Source: Ascaphus truei
Lineage: Eukaryota; Chordata; Amphibia; Anura; Ascaphidae
Direction: 5' to 3'
Length of the DNA stretch: 64,000 bases
NCBI GenBank assembly: GCA_036426205.1
Contig: CM071570.1
Location: 55,294,676-55,358,675 of the forward strand
Positions 22,059-33,780 of the stretch are shown piece by piece; within the stretch, counting starts at the first letter, position 1; each line of letters begins with the position of its first letter. The position numbers and the translations under genes were made by a program. The notes under the pieces were generated by a model that was given only the letters and a program-made list of their open reading frames with translations, did no database searches and had not been told where the DNA came from.

Positions 22059-22617
22059 CAAAAGAGCTTGCATCTGTTACTGATTCTACATGTAGCTTTC
22101 ATATGTTTGGTTCCAAATGAGTTGTGGAGGGACTTGTGTTCTGCAGGATTACAGTGAGTGTTTACACGAATAAAGACGCACAATGTAAATATTGCATGGA
22201 GGATGAGGACTACTTAAATACACAAATCTAACCTGCACAATGCAGAGACTGTAAAGCATTAACTTTAAATCTAATTGTGATGATCCAAACTTTGAGAAGC
22301 ACTGCTTATGACAGGAATTGAGTTGCATTTGTAATTGTTCAGCACTGCAATCTGCCATATGCTATGTTGTCTGTCTCTGTACCTCTAGGGAGTCCCAGCA
22401 CACTTATCTTCTGTTACAACTTATTTGCTGTTGCTTGCTTTTTTTCCAAGAAACCCGGTTATATTTTCATCTTTGCGCCAATCTTAAAACCATTTGTCAA
22501 ATTGAACCACCATCCCCTTGACTTAAGTTCACCTTTTAGTTACATTTTTTTTTGCTGTACTGCAATTTCCTAACAATATGGCATACCCCTTCAGTACATT
22601 GCTCAACAAGAAACCAC

Positions 22618-23193
22618 ATGTCTCACCTTGTGTTTCAGTGCCACCGAGACACCTACAGTGCAACATTTATTATCCCCTTAAGCCCTTTTGTCCCACAGAA
22701 CCAGTTTTTGAGGTCGCTGTGTGTAGTACGTTTCATGGCTCTGGGTAGAGCGGTTTATAAAAGGGAAATATTTTTTTGTGCTGTAATAACAGAAAAAAAT
22801 GACATTACATTTTTATTGCCTTTGCAATGTAGGAGTAAACTTATCTTAACTCAACTTAATGAAAGTTTCAACTTGTGTAACCAGGAGTTCATTTGTGTAT
22901 TTGGCAGAGAATGCAAGATGACTAAGATTCTGTTATCTGTTTTGAGATCCTGCACGGATCCCATATATCACACAATAAGGAGCTGTAACTCAGAACACTA
23001 TAGAAAGGGACAGCGTTCCCAAGAGGAATTTCCTGAGCTAGTTATAGAAGCTCTGCATATGCAATGCTCAGTCAGATGCTGGTCAGAGCAGGAACTTAAT
23101 TATGTAAATGCAACAGATGCTCAAGGGAAAAAGAAAGAAAGCCACGCTAAATTAAACTGTAATTATTACCCAATTAAGTCAGACTGGAGATAA
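22618..23193 (+). CDS. Unrecognised open frame, 191 codons (weak candidate)
   Basis: An uninterrupted frame opening at an ATG at 22618 (the open stretch extends upstream to at least 22552 without an ATG) and closing at TAA 23191-23193. The translation is Cys- and Ser-containing with mixed composition. It shows no signal peptide, no clear membrane segment and no motif I recognise. Unlike other long frames here, it lies in ordinary AT-rich sequence rather than in low-complexity or transposon DNA, which makes its length somewhat unexpected by chance. No splice context, Kozak preference or homology is evident. It could be a chance frame or part of an unknown repeat. Confidence 0.15.
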   Translation: MSHLVFQCHRDTYSATFIIPLSPFVPQNQFLRSLCVVRFMALGRAVYKREIFFCAVITEKNDITFLLPLQCRSKLILTQLNESFNLCNQEFICVFGRECKMTKILLSVLRSCTDPIYHTIRSCNSEHYRKGQRSQEEFPELVIEALHMQCSVRCWSEQELNYVNATDAQGKKKESHAKLNCNYYPIKSDWR

Positions 23194-23608
23194 AACATAT
23201 TTTTTCTTAAAAATGGGCGATTACCTTTTCCCTTAGGTTTTGCTCTTTTGTACACATGCAACGAGTTTTTTATTTTGAGCATACAGCCGCTCACAAGGAG
23301 ACATACAAATTAAGTTTAACTCGTACATTTGCTTTTACCGTTCTATATTTTGGTAAAGCATGCAGCAGGGATACTATCACCAAACCTAAGGGTGCAGAAC
23401 CAAATTCAACTTATGGCAGTCACATGTGTAATACAGTATATTAAAACAAGATGATCACAGACCTACTTGGCAACCATTTCAGAAAGCATGCAACTTTTCT
23501 TTTTCTTGGACAACAAGACACACATCCAATTGGAAAGATAAGGCAGATACTAGGGCTGTAAAAAAACCATACAATCTTTACAGCACAGTAACTTCAAGAT
23601 TAGTTATT
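23194..23608. other. No recognisable feature
   Basis: Plain AT-rich sequence between the unexplained open frame and the minus-strand LINE. Confidence 0.4.
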
Positions 23609-24690
23609 ATTATCGTTTATTTGTAAAACACCAACATATTCCGCAGCGTGGTATAGTGGGGGTACAGAGGTTTGATAATTGCATAAACAAAGTTGCATAC
23701 AAGGAAGGAAAAACATGCACAAACAGATACAAAGGGTAATGAGGACTCTGCTCGTGAGAGCTTACAATCCAGAGTGAATGAGGGACAATGTTGAAACAAA
23801 AAGGTAAAGTGGGACTCGAGGATGGTCCAGCCCAACAGGTTAGATTGTGAGCATGTTAGGGGGTGTTACATAATGTGGAGATTGATCCAGTCGCACAGCT
23901 GTTCCCAATGGGGATGGAGGGGGGTAGGGAGGAGTTGGATGTTAGGAGTATGCCAGATAACTCACCTTTTCAAGGAAGCCTTTCAGGGAGTTTTTACATT
24001 TCTGGAATTTGGGGGAGAGTGTGATGGTAGTGGTAGGGTATTCCAGAGAGAGTGGGCAGCCGGGTGAAGTCTTGTAGCGGGAGTGAGAGGAGGTAATGTG
24101 GCAGGAGGAAAGGTGGATGTAAATGGGCAGAACGTAGGGGGCTTTTAGGGATATATTTGGGAATGAGGGCTGAGCTATAAGGTAGGGGGCAGCGTTGTTG
24201 AAAGCTTTGTATGTCAGAACTAGTGTTTTAAATTTGGTTCTTGAGGATATGGGAAGCCACTGTAGGGATTTACATAGTGGTACAGCAGAAGTGGAGCAGT
24301 GAGGGCTGTAGATGAGTCTGGCAGCAGCATTTTAGATGGACTGGAAAAGGACAAGAGGAATAGCAACTAGGAGAAGGCTGCAGTAGTCAAGGTGGGACAA
24401 CATGAGTGTGTGAATTAGGATTTTAGTTGCATCATCAGTGAAAAGGGTGTATCCTAGTGATAATTTAGCGGTGGAGACAGGACTTTGTGAGGGACTGAAT
24501 GTGAAGAATGAAGTAGAGATCAGCGTTAAAGATGACTCCTAGACAGGGGGCTTAAGGTGTTGAGGAGATTGTGTTGTCATTGACCGTGAGAGTTTGGGTG
24601 AAGGGGTGACGGTGGAAGAGGAAAAGACTTGCTCTGTTTTGAACATGTTACGTTTCAGGTATCGGTGGAACATCTAGGAGGAGATCGCAG
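23609..24690 (-). pseudogene. L2-like LINE, 3' half (minus strand)
   Basis: Read on the minus strand, broken frames give LGVIF, a decayed LDYCN region, a degraded RIKFKTLVLTYKAL region, RSAHLHPPFLLP and a degraded LWNTLP motif, the order seen at the C-terminus of L2-clade ORF2. The 3' end (inverse of 23610-23660) carries GCTGCGGAATATGTTGGTG, shared with the plus-strand LINE at 5192-5280. Stops and frameshifts are frequent. Its 5' continuation lies beyond the gypsy insertion at 29056-29440; about 250 bp of the RT, where the catalytic YADD motif would lie, is missing between the two halves. Confidence 0.75.
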
Positions 24691-24697
24691 AAATACA

Positions 24698-25518
24698 TGT
24701 CAGGAATCGGTGTCCTCCGCGCTCCCCACACAGAGCACTCTCTCCCCTCAGGGAGTCCCTGGACACACAAAACAATCCTGCCTTACCGACCTCTGCGGCT
24801 CCCCGCCCCTGCCGCCGTCGCGGGATCACTCCTCGGCGATTCCTCTGCTCAGCGCCGGGCGCGCCCACGCCCTCCCGCGTGCACACCTGCACCATCCACT
24901 GGCTCGGTCCACGCGCGTACACGCGTTACGAAGCGCGCTCATTCTGCACACTCTTCTACCCGTCCCCTGGACCTCAGGCTCCGCCCCCGCACACCACACG
25001 AGCATACTCAGGTTACCAACAAGACTCACCTGGCCTGTTATGCCAGCACCAATCTGCAGTGTCTCCCTGTAGCCCTTCCTGTCCCGCCTCCATTCCTAAT
25101 TAGACCTTCCTGCTTTATCTAGCTTTTCTCTGCTCTCAGTCTTTGCTCGACATAGTCTATGTATGGAAGTACTTCTGGATTCTCTCAGTGTTTTCACAGG
25201 TTCTGACGCAGCTTGTACGACTACCCCCTCTGGCTCTCGATCTCGGCACTCCTTGGACAACGCTCACTCTGGTAACCCCTTGAACACGGCTTGGACTATG
25301 ACCTATTTCCGCTCTCCACTCCCTGACCTCGGCAAGGCATTCTTCACTCTATCTCTACAACCGGTACCGGCAAGTATTGTCTACCTTACTACACCTGGCC
25401 TGGCAACACTTTATACCACACTCCGGACACGCTCCCTTTGCTGCGGGTGCTTGTATTACCACTTCCCCTTTCAGCTCAGGGGACGAGTCTTGTCTGCGGG
25501 CAGCACCGGCGTAACATT
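24698..25518 (+). repeat. 5' LTR and leader of Ty3/gypsy element (approximate)
   Basis: Starts TGTCAGGAATCGGTG, a typical gypsy LTR 5' terminus, exactly where the minus-strand LINE sequence stops. It is GC-rich and runs up to the gag start at 25519. No 3' LTR remains, so the LTR/leader boundary and primer-binding site cannot be fixed by comparison. Open frames across it (24629-25072, 24697-25122, 25163-25675) are probably incidental. Confidence 0.55.
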
Positions 25519-26244
25519 ATGTCGAGCCCACAAGACGCAGACCAGACCGAACTTCAACAGTTTCTCTCCAATCTGCTTCAGCAAAACCAGGCCATGGCGG
25601 ATCACATTGTGGCAATTACACGCCAGGTCGCAGTACTCTCAGACCGAGTACCGACCGCGACCTCGCCAGATGTAAGCCCCCACTCCGCAAGCGCAGTTAG
25701 CAGCTCCGATGTAAGGATTCCTCCCCCCAAGCCTTTTGCAGGTGAACTGCAAGAATGTAGGGGTTTCCTAAACCAGTGTGAGGTACAGTTTGAGATTGCC
25801 CCCCATCTCTACAATACTGGTCGCAAGAAGGTAGCCTACATTTATAGCCTCCTCACTGGCAGCGCCCTAGCTTGGGCTTCCCCGGTTTGGGAGCGACATT
25901 CTGATCTTACCCAAGATTAACCGGCATTTAAAGCAGAGCTCCAACAAGTATTCGATTCCCCCGCTCGTCGGGAGATGGCATATGTTTCTCTTCTCCAGAT
26001 CACTCAGGGACGGCGAATAGTGACACAGTATGCTGTGGAATTCCGGACTGTAGCAGCCGAGACTAACTGGGGACAAGAGGCTCTCGTCTCCGTATTCTGG
26101 CAAGGCCTGGCAGATCACATCAAGGATGAACTCTCTCGCCAATCCAGGCCGGATCAATTGGAGGCCCTCATTGATTTGGCCGTCCGAGTGGATCAACGTA
26201 TCCAGGTACGCCGTCAGAGAGTCAGCGCAACTCAGCTTCCATAA
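25519..26244 (+). pseudogene. Ty3/gypsy gag (Sushi-ichi-like), one in-frame stop
   Basis: Gag is the capsid-forming protein of the retrotransposon. The frame opens at ATG 25519 (MSSPQD...). A coiled, Gln-rich N-terminus is followed by the capsid signature PPKPFAGELQECRGFLNQCE and LLTGSALAWASPVWE. An in-frame TAA at 25918-25920 breaks it, after which the same frame stays open to 26244 with AELQQVFDSP, QYAVEFRTVA and FWQGLADHIKDEL. The signature matches vertebrate Sushi-ichi-type gag, the family from which PEG10/RTL1 were domesticated. The upstream in-frame start at 25438 is probably within the leader. The CCHC knuckle lies just downstream in a broken frame. Confidence 0.85.
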
Positions 26245-28302
26245 CTTTCGTAGTTCGTTCTCCAGTACTCCCAGCAGCACTCTGTCCCCCAAGTGCTACA
26301 CACCTCTCGTTCTGCACTGGAGTTGCCAGAAGCCACTGCAATGGGGGTAAACGCATCTGCACACTACGGCAGTCCGCACGCCGGGGAATTGTGTTTTCTA
26401 CTGCGGATCCATGGAGCATTGGTTCGGGAGTGTCCACTGCGTCCGGAAACTGGGAACACCAGTGAGTACAGAGGGGCGCTCTGTGGTGTGGAATGTCTCC
26501 ACCCCTTCATAAAGGTGAACCCCCTAAGAAAACTTACATTCCAGTCTCCCTTTTCAGGCATAAGTTCAAGACTTCTACCGCCGCATTCATTGACTCAGGA
26601 GCTGGAGGAAACTTCATGGACCTGAAGTCGCCAGGTTAAACCGCATACCGCTAGCGTGAGGAAGAATGTTCCCATCGCACTCGTCGGTATCGATGGACGT
26701 CCCTTAACCCCGGCCCACATCTCCTTAGAGACGGCCCCCTTGCTTCTGTCCTCACATCTGCACAAGGAATTCTTAGTTCTCGATGCCATTCACGCTCCTG
26801 CGATAACCATCACCCTTGGTCTTCCTACAGCTTAACAATCCTCTCATTGACTGGACTTCCTCTGGCCCACTCCTGGAGGCCGGAGGTAGGCGAGACTCAA
26901 TCAACTGGGCCAATACCTCTGTGTCCCGAAGTTATTCTACCTTCTGTTTACCACCAATTCGGGACGTTTTCAATAAGGTACAGTCAGACCTTTAGCCACC
27001 ACACAGGACTTACGATTGTCCGATCGATCTGGTTCCAGGTTACTCCCTACCCAGTCCAGACCTACCCCTTGTCGTTACCAAATCCCACGCTATGATGATA
27101 TATTCAGGAGAATCTAGAAAGGCTTTATTCGTCCCTCCAATTCCCCAGCAGGGGCTGGGTTTTTTTCTTCGTCAAGAAAAGGACGGGTCGATGAGGCCTT
27201 GCATCGTATTACAGGGGTTTGAACACACTAACTATCAAAAATCCTTACCCCCTTACCCCTTCTTACCGAATAGTTCGATAAATTACAGGGGGCCAAGATT
27301 TTTTCAAGTTGGATCTAGTGGTGCCTATGAACCTGGGCGTATCGGAAGGGGAATGAATGAAAACGGCCTTAACACGCGTAGTGGACACTACGAGTATCTG
27401 TAATGCCTTTCGGCTTATGTAATGCCCGCTGTCTTCGGATTTCATCAACGACGTCTTTCGTAAGGTACTCAATATTTTGTTATAGTATACTGTGATGATA
27501 TCCTGATTTTTCCAAAGATCTCCAGGCCCATATAACGCCACACCTCTCACTCCTTTCCGTCTCTGTGAACACATTTGTATGCCAACTGGAGAAGTGCACC
27601 TTTCATCAGACTCTACTCCGTTCCTGGGGTACATAATTTCCGATGAGGGGTTTTATGATGGACTCCGGTAAACTTCAAGCAGTCACTGAATGGCCAAGAC
27701 CAACTTCTCTCAAAGCCATAACACGTTTTTTAGGTTCGCTAATTACTATCGTAAGTTTATTACGGAGTTTTTCTACCATTGTGGACCCCCTCACTGTGCT
27801 CACCAAAAAAGGGTCTGATCTTCTGCTTGGTCATCCGAGGCCATCTCCACCTTCGAGCAACTCAAGGAAGCTTTATATCCGCCCTATTCTCCGTCATCCA
27901 ACATTGAACTTCCCTTGTCCTGGAGGTCGACGCTTTGATTGCGGCGCTGGGAGCCGTTCTTTCTCAAGACCCACGCCTCAAGATAAGTTACAATCCCTGT
28001 GCATATTTTTCCAAGAAAGTCTACATCTGCCGAGAGGAACTATGACGTGGTAACAGAATTTGGCCCTGAAGATGGCTCTTCAAGAGTGAGACACCTGCTG
28101 GGGGGTCGAAAGAGCCGTTTACTATCTCACGGACCACAAGAACCTTCTTTACATAGAAACGCTCGACGCCTGGTCCACGACAGGCTCGTTGGTATTTTTT
28201 TCTCGATTCGATTTTCACCTTTCCTATATCTCCGGGACTAAGAACGTAAAGGCAGACGCACTCTCCTGAACACATTCTTCTGAAGAGAGACCAGAGGAAC
28301 CT
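26245..28302 (+). pseudogene. Ty3/gypsy pol: knuckle, protease, RT and RNase H remnants
   Basis: Motifs appear in order but in shifting frames. A CCHC zinc-knuckle remnant (CFYCG...RECPLRP, split by a one-base shift) lies at 26385-26445. An aspartic-protease active site (FIDSGAGGNFMD) lies near 26585-26620. RT begins near 27000, and the YxDD box reads YCDDILIF near 27486. An RNase H-like LEVDALIAALGAVLSQDPR lies near 27918-27975. Stops and frameshifts are dense, so no enzyme can be made. The protease-RT-RNase H-integrase order is that of Ty3/gypsy (Metaviridae). Confidence 0.8.
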
Positions 28303-28992
28303 TTGGAGAATATCCTTCCACAAGAGAGGATTCTCGCCACGTCTTCTTTCAAGAATCTTGACAAGATTTTGCACTCCCAGAGACGCATTCCCAAGGACTT
28401 GGTCGTTCCCGACAACAAACTCTTCGTACCTTCCAAATTTGTTCCAGAGGTCCTATCTTGGGGTCACTCCTCTAAATCTGCAGGTCATCCAGGTTTTAAG
28501 AAGACTACTGATCTCATTCGTCGGAATTTCTGGTGGCCAAGGATGTCTCAAGATATTCTGGAGCTTACCCGCGCCTGCCCCACGTGCGCTCAAAGCAAGA
28601 CTCTCCATCAAAAGCCTCAGGGTTTTCTGTTACCTCTTCCAGTTCCCGACAGTCCCTGGTCCCACATTTCGATGGACTTCATCGTGGAGTTGCCCAGGTC
28701 CAGAGGAATGAACACTATCTTGGTGGTCGTAGACAGTTTCTCGAAGATGTCCCATTTTATTCCACTTAAAGGATTACCCACCTCCCCCGCCCTTGCTGAT
28801 ATCTTTACGGAGCAGATTTTCTGGATTCATGGGATCCCTTCGTCCATTGTTTCTGACAGAGGTTCTCAGTTCGTATCCAAATTTTGGAGAGCTTTCACGA
28901 AGAGATTGGGCATCTCTTCTTCTTTCTCTTCCGCCTATCATCCTCAGTCCAATGGACAAACGGAGAAAATCAATCCCTGGAGAAGTACCTGA
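28303..28992 (+). pseudogene. Ty3/gypsy integrase, open for 229 codons but truncated
   Basis: Integrase inserts element cDNA into the genome. The open frame retains an HHCC zinc-binding region (GHSSKSAGHPGF and CPTCAQSK) and all three catalytic positions: D in SMDFIVELP, D in VSDRGSQF and E in HPQSNGQTE. After the catalytic core, a frame change and then a junction at about 29056 cut the protein off, so the C-terminal domain is absent; LRCFISDFQDDW and LSWAEYAVN are still visible in the next frame. This is the best-preserved coding segment of the element. Confidence 0.85.
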
Positions 28993-29055
28993 GATGTTTC
29001 ATATCCGATTTCCAGGATGATTGGGCTCAACTCCTTTCTTGGGCAGAGTATGCCG

Positions 29056-29440
29056 TCAACAGAGGGTCAAGGACAGAGCCTTGTGGGACTCCAACAGAGA
29101 GAATGAGTGAAGATGAGACACCAGAGAAGGAAACACTAAAGGAGTGGTTGGATAGATAGGACATGAACCAGTGTTCAGGAGAAGGGGGTAGTCAACAGTG
29201 TCTAAGGCAGCAGATAGACCCATGTGAATTAGTAAGGAGAGGCGACCCTTACACTTAGCTGAGAGTAGGTCATTGACCACTTTGTTAGTGCTGTCTCAGT
29301 TGAGTGTAGAGGAAGGAAACTAGATTGCAGGAAGTTGGATGAGAGAAAGTGAGCCACATGGTTATTTACAAGTCACTCAAGTAGCTTGGAGGCAAATGGG
29401 AGAAAAGAGAGAGGGTGGTAGTTAGAGTCTCTTTAAGATT
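29056..29440 (-). pseudogene. L2-like LINE, RT fragment 5' of the gypsy insertion
   Basis: On the minus strand the 29056-29280 frame reads NDLLSAKCKGRLSLLIHMG then [14 protein letters not shown], the reverse-transcriptase block normally written as DLSAAFDTVDH in L2/CR1 elements. Another frame gives [10 protein letters not shown] at the junction with the gypsy integrase. It is the upstream half of the LINE whose 3' half lies at 23609-24690. Confidence 0.75.
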
Positions 29441-29600
29441 AGTTGACAAGTATATGACTGGCTGATGGTGCAATGTATGCCTTTCTTGCAGTGGTTTTTG
29501 AAAATGCTAGTCTGGGACAAAATACAAATATATTAATTAGATAATGGTATAAGAGACCTTCTGCCTTTTTCACCATATCCCGCACGCTTATGTATTGGAG

Positions 29601-29916
29601 CAGGGGTGGTGCGCAAACTTTTTCCCTTGCGCCCCCCTGCCGGCACTCCCCCTCTGACCGTGCCCCCCCTTCCTAACCTTGTTCCAGCGTTCTGATGTCA
29701 CAACGCCATGGCAACGCGACATCACGTGACAGCCGCATTGCCATGGCGACACATCGCTAGAAGCCGACAGAGCCAAAGTAAGTTACACAGGCCTTCACAG
29801 CTCCCTCTGAATTTAATTTAAAGCCTTAGGGAAGAGTGCAGGGCCTCTGTAACCGCCGCCGCCCATCCCCCCTCACCCCCGAAAATCTCACGCCCTTCCC
29901 AGTTTGTGCCCCCCTG
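29601..29916. mobile_element. hAT-type MITE, 316 bp, with 8-bp duplication
   Basis: Begins CAGGGGTGGTGCGCAAAC and ends GTTTGTGCCCCCCTG. Flanking octamers TATTGGAG (29593-29600) and TGTTGGAG (29917-29924) differ at one base. The CpG-rich interior contains a CACGTGACAGCC region and GCCATGGCGAC-type dyads. Same family as 37676, 50586 and 62450. Non-coding. Confidence 0.85.
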
Positions 29917-29924
29917 TGTTGGAG

Positions 29925-31380
29925 GACTAAGCAAGTAAAAGGGAGGACACTTTCATTGTGAATGGGGAGGTCAGTTGCCGCCAGTTATAAGGTGCCCACC
30001 ATTGAGATGTCTCAGTACAGTCTTACATAATAATCAATTTTACTTTTTGCCCACTAAGTGGCTTTTGAAAGCTTTTAAATGGCTTTTATTGATTACCTAT
30101 GGCTGGATCTAGGTTTCAGAGATTGAAAACAAAAATGAAATCAATTTAAATGTTATCTACACACTACTACAAGAAAAAATAGTTAATGTCTAGAAAGCAG
30201 TCCCTCTGTTTACCTCCAGCTCACCGGTAGAAAGTTTGTTTAAAACTGGTAGCAATACATAGGACAACATTCCAAATCAACTGTGATGTTTCTGTATCAA
30301 ATGTTGCAGTAATGTTGGGCTTGCAGCTCTGCACTGGGAATTTGTATTGTGTTTGCTTGTTAGCTTTGATTGTTCAGCGTAATACTGGTGCACAAACATA
30401 TGTAACTTGCTTAACCCTACGTTTAGAAAATAACAGGATTCCAAGTGTTGCCATGCCAGTCTTGGCTACCTGTCTGCCCTGCCTGACATATTAGTCTTGG
30501 TAAGTACAAACATTGTCAGGCATAATCCTGGGTTTTCCCCACCCTCAGGCAGCCTCCCTGAGTGACAGGGGTGGAGGTGAAACGTGGTCTGTGTGCAGCC
30601 AATCTGGGTGCAGACCTTGTGCCCTCCCCTTCTGTGCTAGGGAGGAAGTATGACAAATTATAGTGAGTCTGAGTCTCTCCCTCTTGGCATTGAGACGTGC
30701 CCTCAGCCTCTGAGAAAACCCCAGGCCTCAAGGTTGATATCTGGCCTAGGTACCATACAGAAGCAGGGGTCTGTGACTGCAGAATGAATTCGCTGTATTA
30801 CCATCTGCAGTTAATGTGAATAAAGAAGGCCCTAATTTACATATACTCCCTGCCTAAGGATACAGTCTATGGGGGGGGGGGGGGGTAGAATGAATGATGA
30901 TTTCCACTGTTTGGACTGTCTCCAGTTACGCTGGAGCCTGCAGTGGATGGAGGCGCTTGCACCAAGAGAGGAGTGAAGCCTGAGACATCCAAAAGTCTGT
31001 CGTGTTATTGCCACAACATCACGGACCCTCAGATCTCCTGCAGCCTACAGGTATCATGCACCGACCCACACCAGGTAGCCAGCCAATGTCCCAGAGGGGG
31101 GGGGGAGGGGGGAAGCAGCGCTACAGAAATATCAGGGAAATGTACCTGAGAATTTGGCCAGAACTTCTAACCTCTGTGTTGCACTATGAATAAACGGTAC
31201 TACTTACATTTGAAAGACATTTAAGTACTTTAAAAAAGATGGAAGGCTATATGCTGCAGGATCCTCTGGCATGAGTTTAAATCCCTTTGCTGAGCCCAGT
31301 AGTGCCAATAGTATGGCAATGGTAAATTAAAGAGTTCAAATTGAAGTCCTAGTTAAAGAAGGGTGTGAAAATCTTTATCT
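29925..31380. other. Unclassified; poly-G run and possible LTR-like fragment
   Basis: A TGTCAGGCATAATCCTGGG start near 30514 and an AATAAAG near 30820 could mark an old solo LTR, but no target duplication is visible. A pure G run lies at about 30871-30886 and a G-rich patch at 31095-31115. No genes recognised. Confidence 0.3.
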
Positions 31381-31887
31381 GTGTGTCTGTGTGTATATGT
31401 ATATGTGTATATATATATATATTATTTAATTGTTTTATATACCAGTGCCGACCCCGTGGCCATATTGTTAAAGGGTTTATTGTAGATGCAACTGGGGGTC
31501 CATTGAAATGGGGGCAACAGAGTTTAGCTCTGTGACCTTGGAGCCTCTAAGGTGAGCAACACCCCAGCAAATCCCCCATCTGGGATTGCTGCTTTCAAAG
31601 ATAAGTTTGAATGATTTTAACAATCCTTTTGTGCTACCTGCAGTTATTCTTCTCTTGCCCGTGCTTCTCTACAGGCGATTGCCAACATAACTGTGCCAGA
31701 TAAGATGGAATATTTTGATAGTTTTATACTTAGATGAAACCCTCCAGTAGCCTTTCGATTAGGAAAAATATTTATGTAAAAACTTTTTTTTGCTTAATGT
31801 GTGGTTTTCTAAAAAATGGTTTTAGAATTTGGTCACAATCATCACTGCAATGTTGCAATTGCAGCTGCATTTTTTCATTAACATATA
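31381..31887. other. TG/TA microsatellite then plain sequence
   Basis: TGTGTATATG-type microsatellite at about 31382-31430; the rest up to the MITE shows no feature. Confidence 0.5.
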
Positions 31888-32436
31888 CAGTGATGTGAAA
31901 AAGAAAGTGCACCCTCTTTGAATTCTATGGTTTTACATATCCGGACATAATAACAATTATCGATTCCTTAGCAGGTCTTAAAATTAGGTAAATACAACCT
32001 CAGATGAACAACAACACATGGCATATTACACCGTGTCATGATTTATTTAACAAAAGTAAAGCCAAAATGGAGAAGCCATGTGTGAAAAACTAAGTATACC
32101 TTATGATTCAATAGATTGTAGAACCACCTTTAGCAGCAATAACTTGAAGTAATCGTTTTCTGTATGACTTTATCAGTCTCTCACATCGTTGTGGAGGAAT
32201 TTTGTCCCACTCTTCTTTACAACGTTGCTTCAGTTCATTGAGGTTTGTGGGCATTTGTTCTCCATTTTGGCTTTATTTTTGTTAAATAAATCATGACACG
32301 GTGTAATATGTCATGTGTTGTTGTTCATCTGAGGTTGTATTTACCTAATTTTTAGACCTGCTAAGGATTGTTATTATGTCCTGATATGTAAAACTATAGA
32401 ATTCAAAGAGGGTGTACTTTCTTTTTCACACAACTG
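31888..32436. mobile_element. Tc1/mariner-type MITE, 549 bp, with about 190-bp TIRs
   Basis: Left end CAGTGATGTGAAAAAGAAAG, right end CTTTCTTTTTCACACAACTG, each flanked by TA (31886-31887, 32437-32438). The arms remain complementary for about 190 bp, to CCAAAATGGAGAA and its inverse. The central 170 bp is an unpaired segment (AACCACCTTTAGCAGCAATA...). Non-coding. Confidence 0.9.
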
Positions 32437-32438
32437 TA

Positions 32439-33514
32439 TATACATCTAATGAACACCCTAATGAAAGCAGTAAGTAGTTTTGATGTTTGTTATTGTGCTT
32501 TTCCCAGCTTTGCTATTTTGTAAATATATACACCTATTTGTCGCTTTATAAAAACTCTCATATATGTAGCTAAGTGGGAATTTAGTCCTATTTTGTTTTT
32601 GTCATTTTGTTGGCTGCCTCAGGCATTGGAGTTTGTAATGTTTTTTCTTCCCAAATAATATAAACGGTAGCAAATAAAATAAAAGCAACTCATAAAAATG
32701 TCTACTGGTGAGTGAGAGAGTTTAGAGTTGGATAGGGAGTATTGATACTAAAACCGCTCTTTAATCATTGAAGAGGCAGAACGCTATTTGAAAGAAAGTA
32801 ACTCAAAAGTAAAACTTTGTTGTACAGCATTTTCCTAGCATATTCAGACAAAATGTGTCATTGTGAATGATTTGTCCTGCAATTATCCAAAGTAAAGGAG
32901 CGACACAATTTCACAGTAACACATAATTCAGAAGATACCTTTGTGGTCCTGTTAGCTCAGGTCTGACCTTACTGCAGAACTATAACATACATGAAGAATT
33001 TTCCATTTGCAATATGAATCACAGCTTCAGGGCTAATATATGGCTAACAGAATTTAGTGCTCCATTACTCATGAGAAAAATAATTTCTATTAGTCCTGTT
33101 TCTTGTAGACTGAGATTGCGCATACAATGTTCTGGCGCCTTATTACCTGACCGCGTCACAGTTAAAGGCAAACAGGTCAGGCTAAAGCATCCCAAAAGAC
33201 AAAATAGCCATCTCTTAAAAGGTGGTTGACTTTATAGTAGCCTTGCACATGCATTTTGCTGTACATGACAGTAACGTTTTCGTACATCCTTTGTAAAGGG
33301 AGGGAGCTATGACACTTTATACTGTCAGTGCCATGTACAATTTAAGCTAAAAAAGAATAGTGCTATAGCGCTAATGTGCAAAATTGAGGCTTGAGACTTC
33401 TTGCCTATAGTGAATATATCAAATAAAGGACCATTAATATGATCTGACAGTGATAATAAATGTGTGATCAGGAAGCTGCCTAGAAAAACAATGCTGACTG
33501 ATACAAGTCAGAAA
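32439..33514. other. No recognisable feature
   Basis: Plain AT-rich sequence with no obvious repeats or genes. Confidence 0.4.
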
Positions 33515-33780
33515 TACATGACACAGAAAAATAGGTAACGGCGCTTCTAAATAAACACTCAACAATTAAGTGATGATACACAAAGTGAAACAAGGACTGT
33601 TGTCAGCACCTCAAAGAGTCCAGAGTCTATGAAATATAATAGATCTACCATACATATGGGTTCGATCTGGCGGGTCCGGATTGTTCTCAGATGCCCACGT
33701 AGACTTGTCTCAGAACATGTGAAAAGAAACACATGGAACAATCATAGTGTATACTGTACTGTTAGCAGATGGACATAGAC

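Noticed and set aside
27263..27634. Minus-strand 123-codon frame
   Set aside because: Shadow of the decayed gypsy RT on the plus strand.
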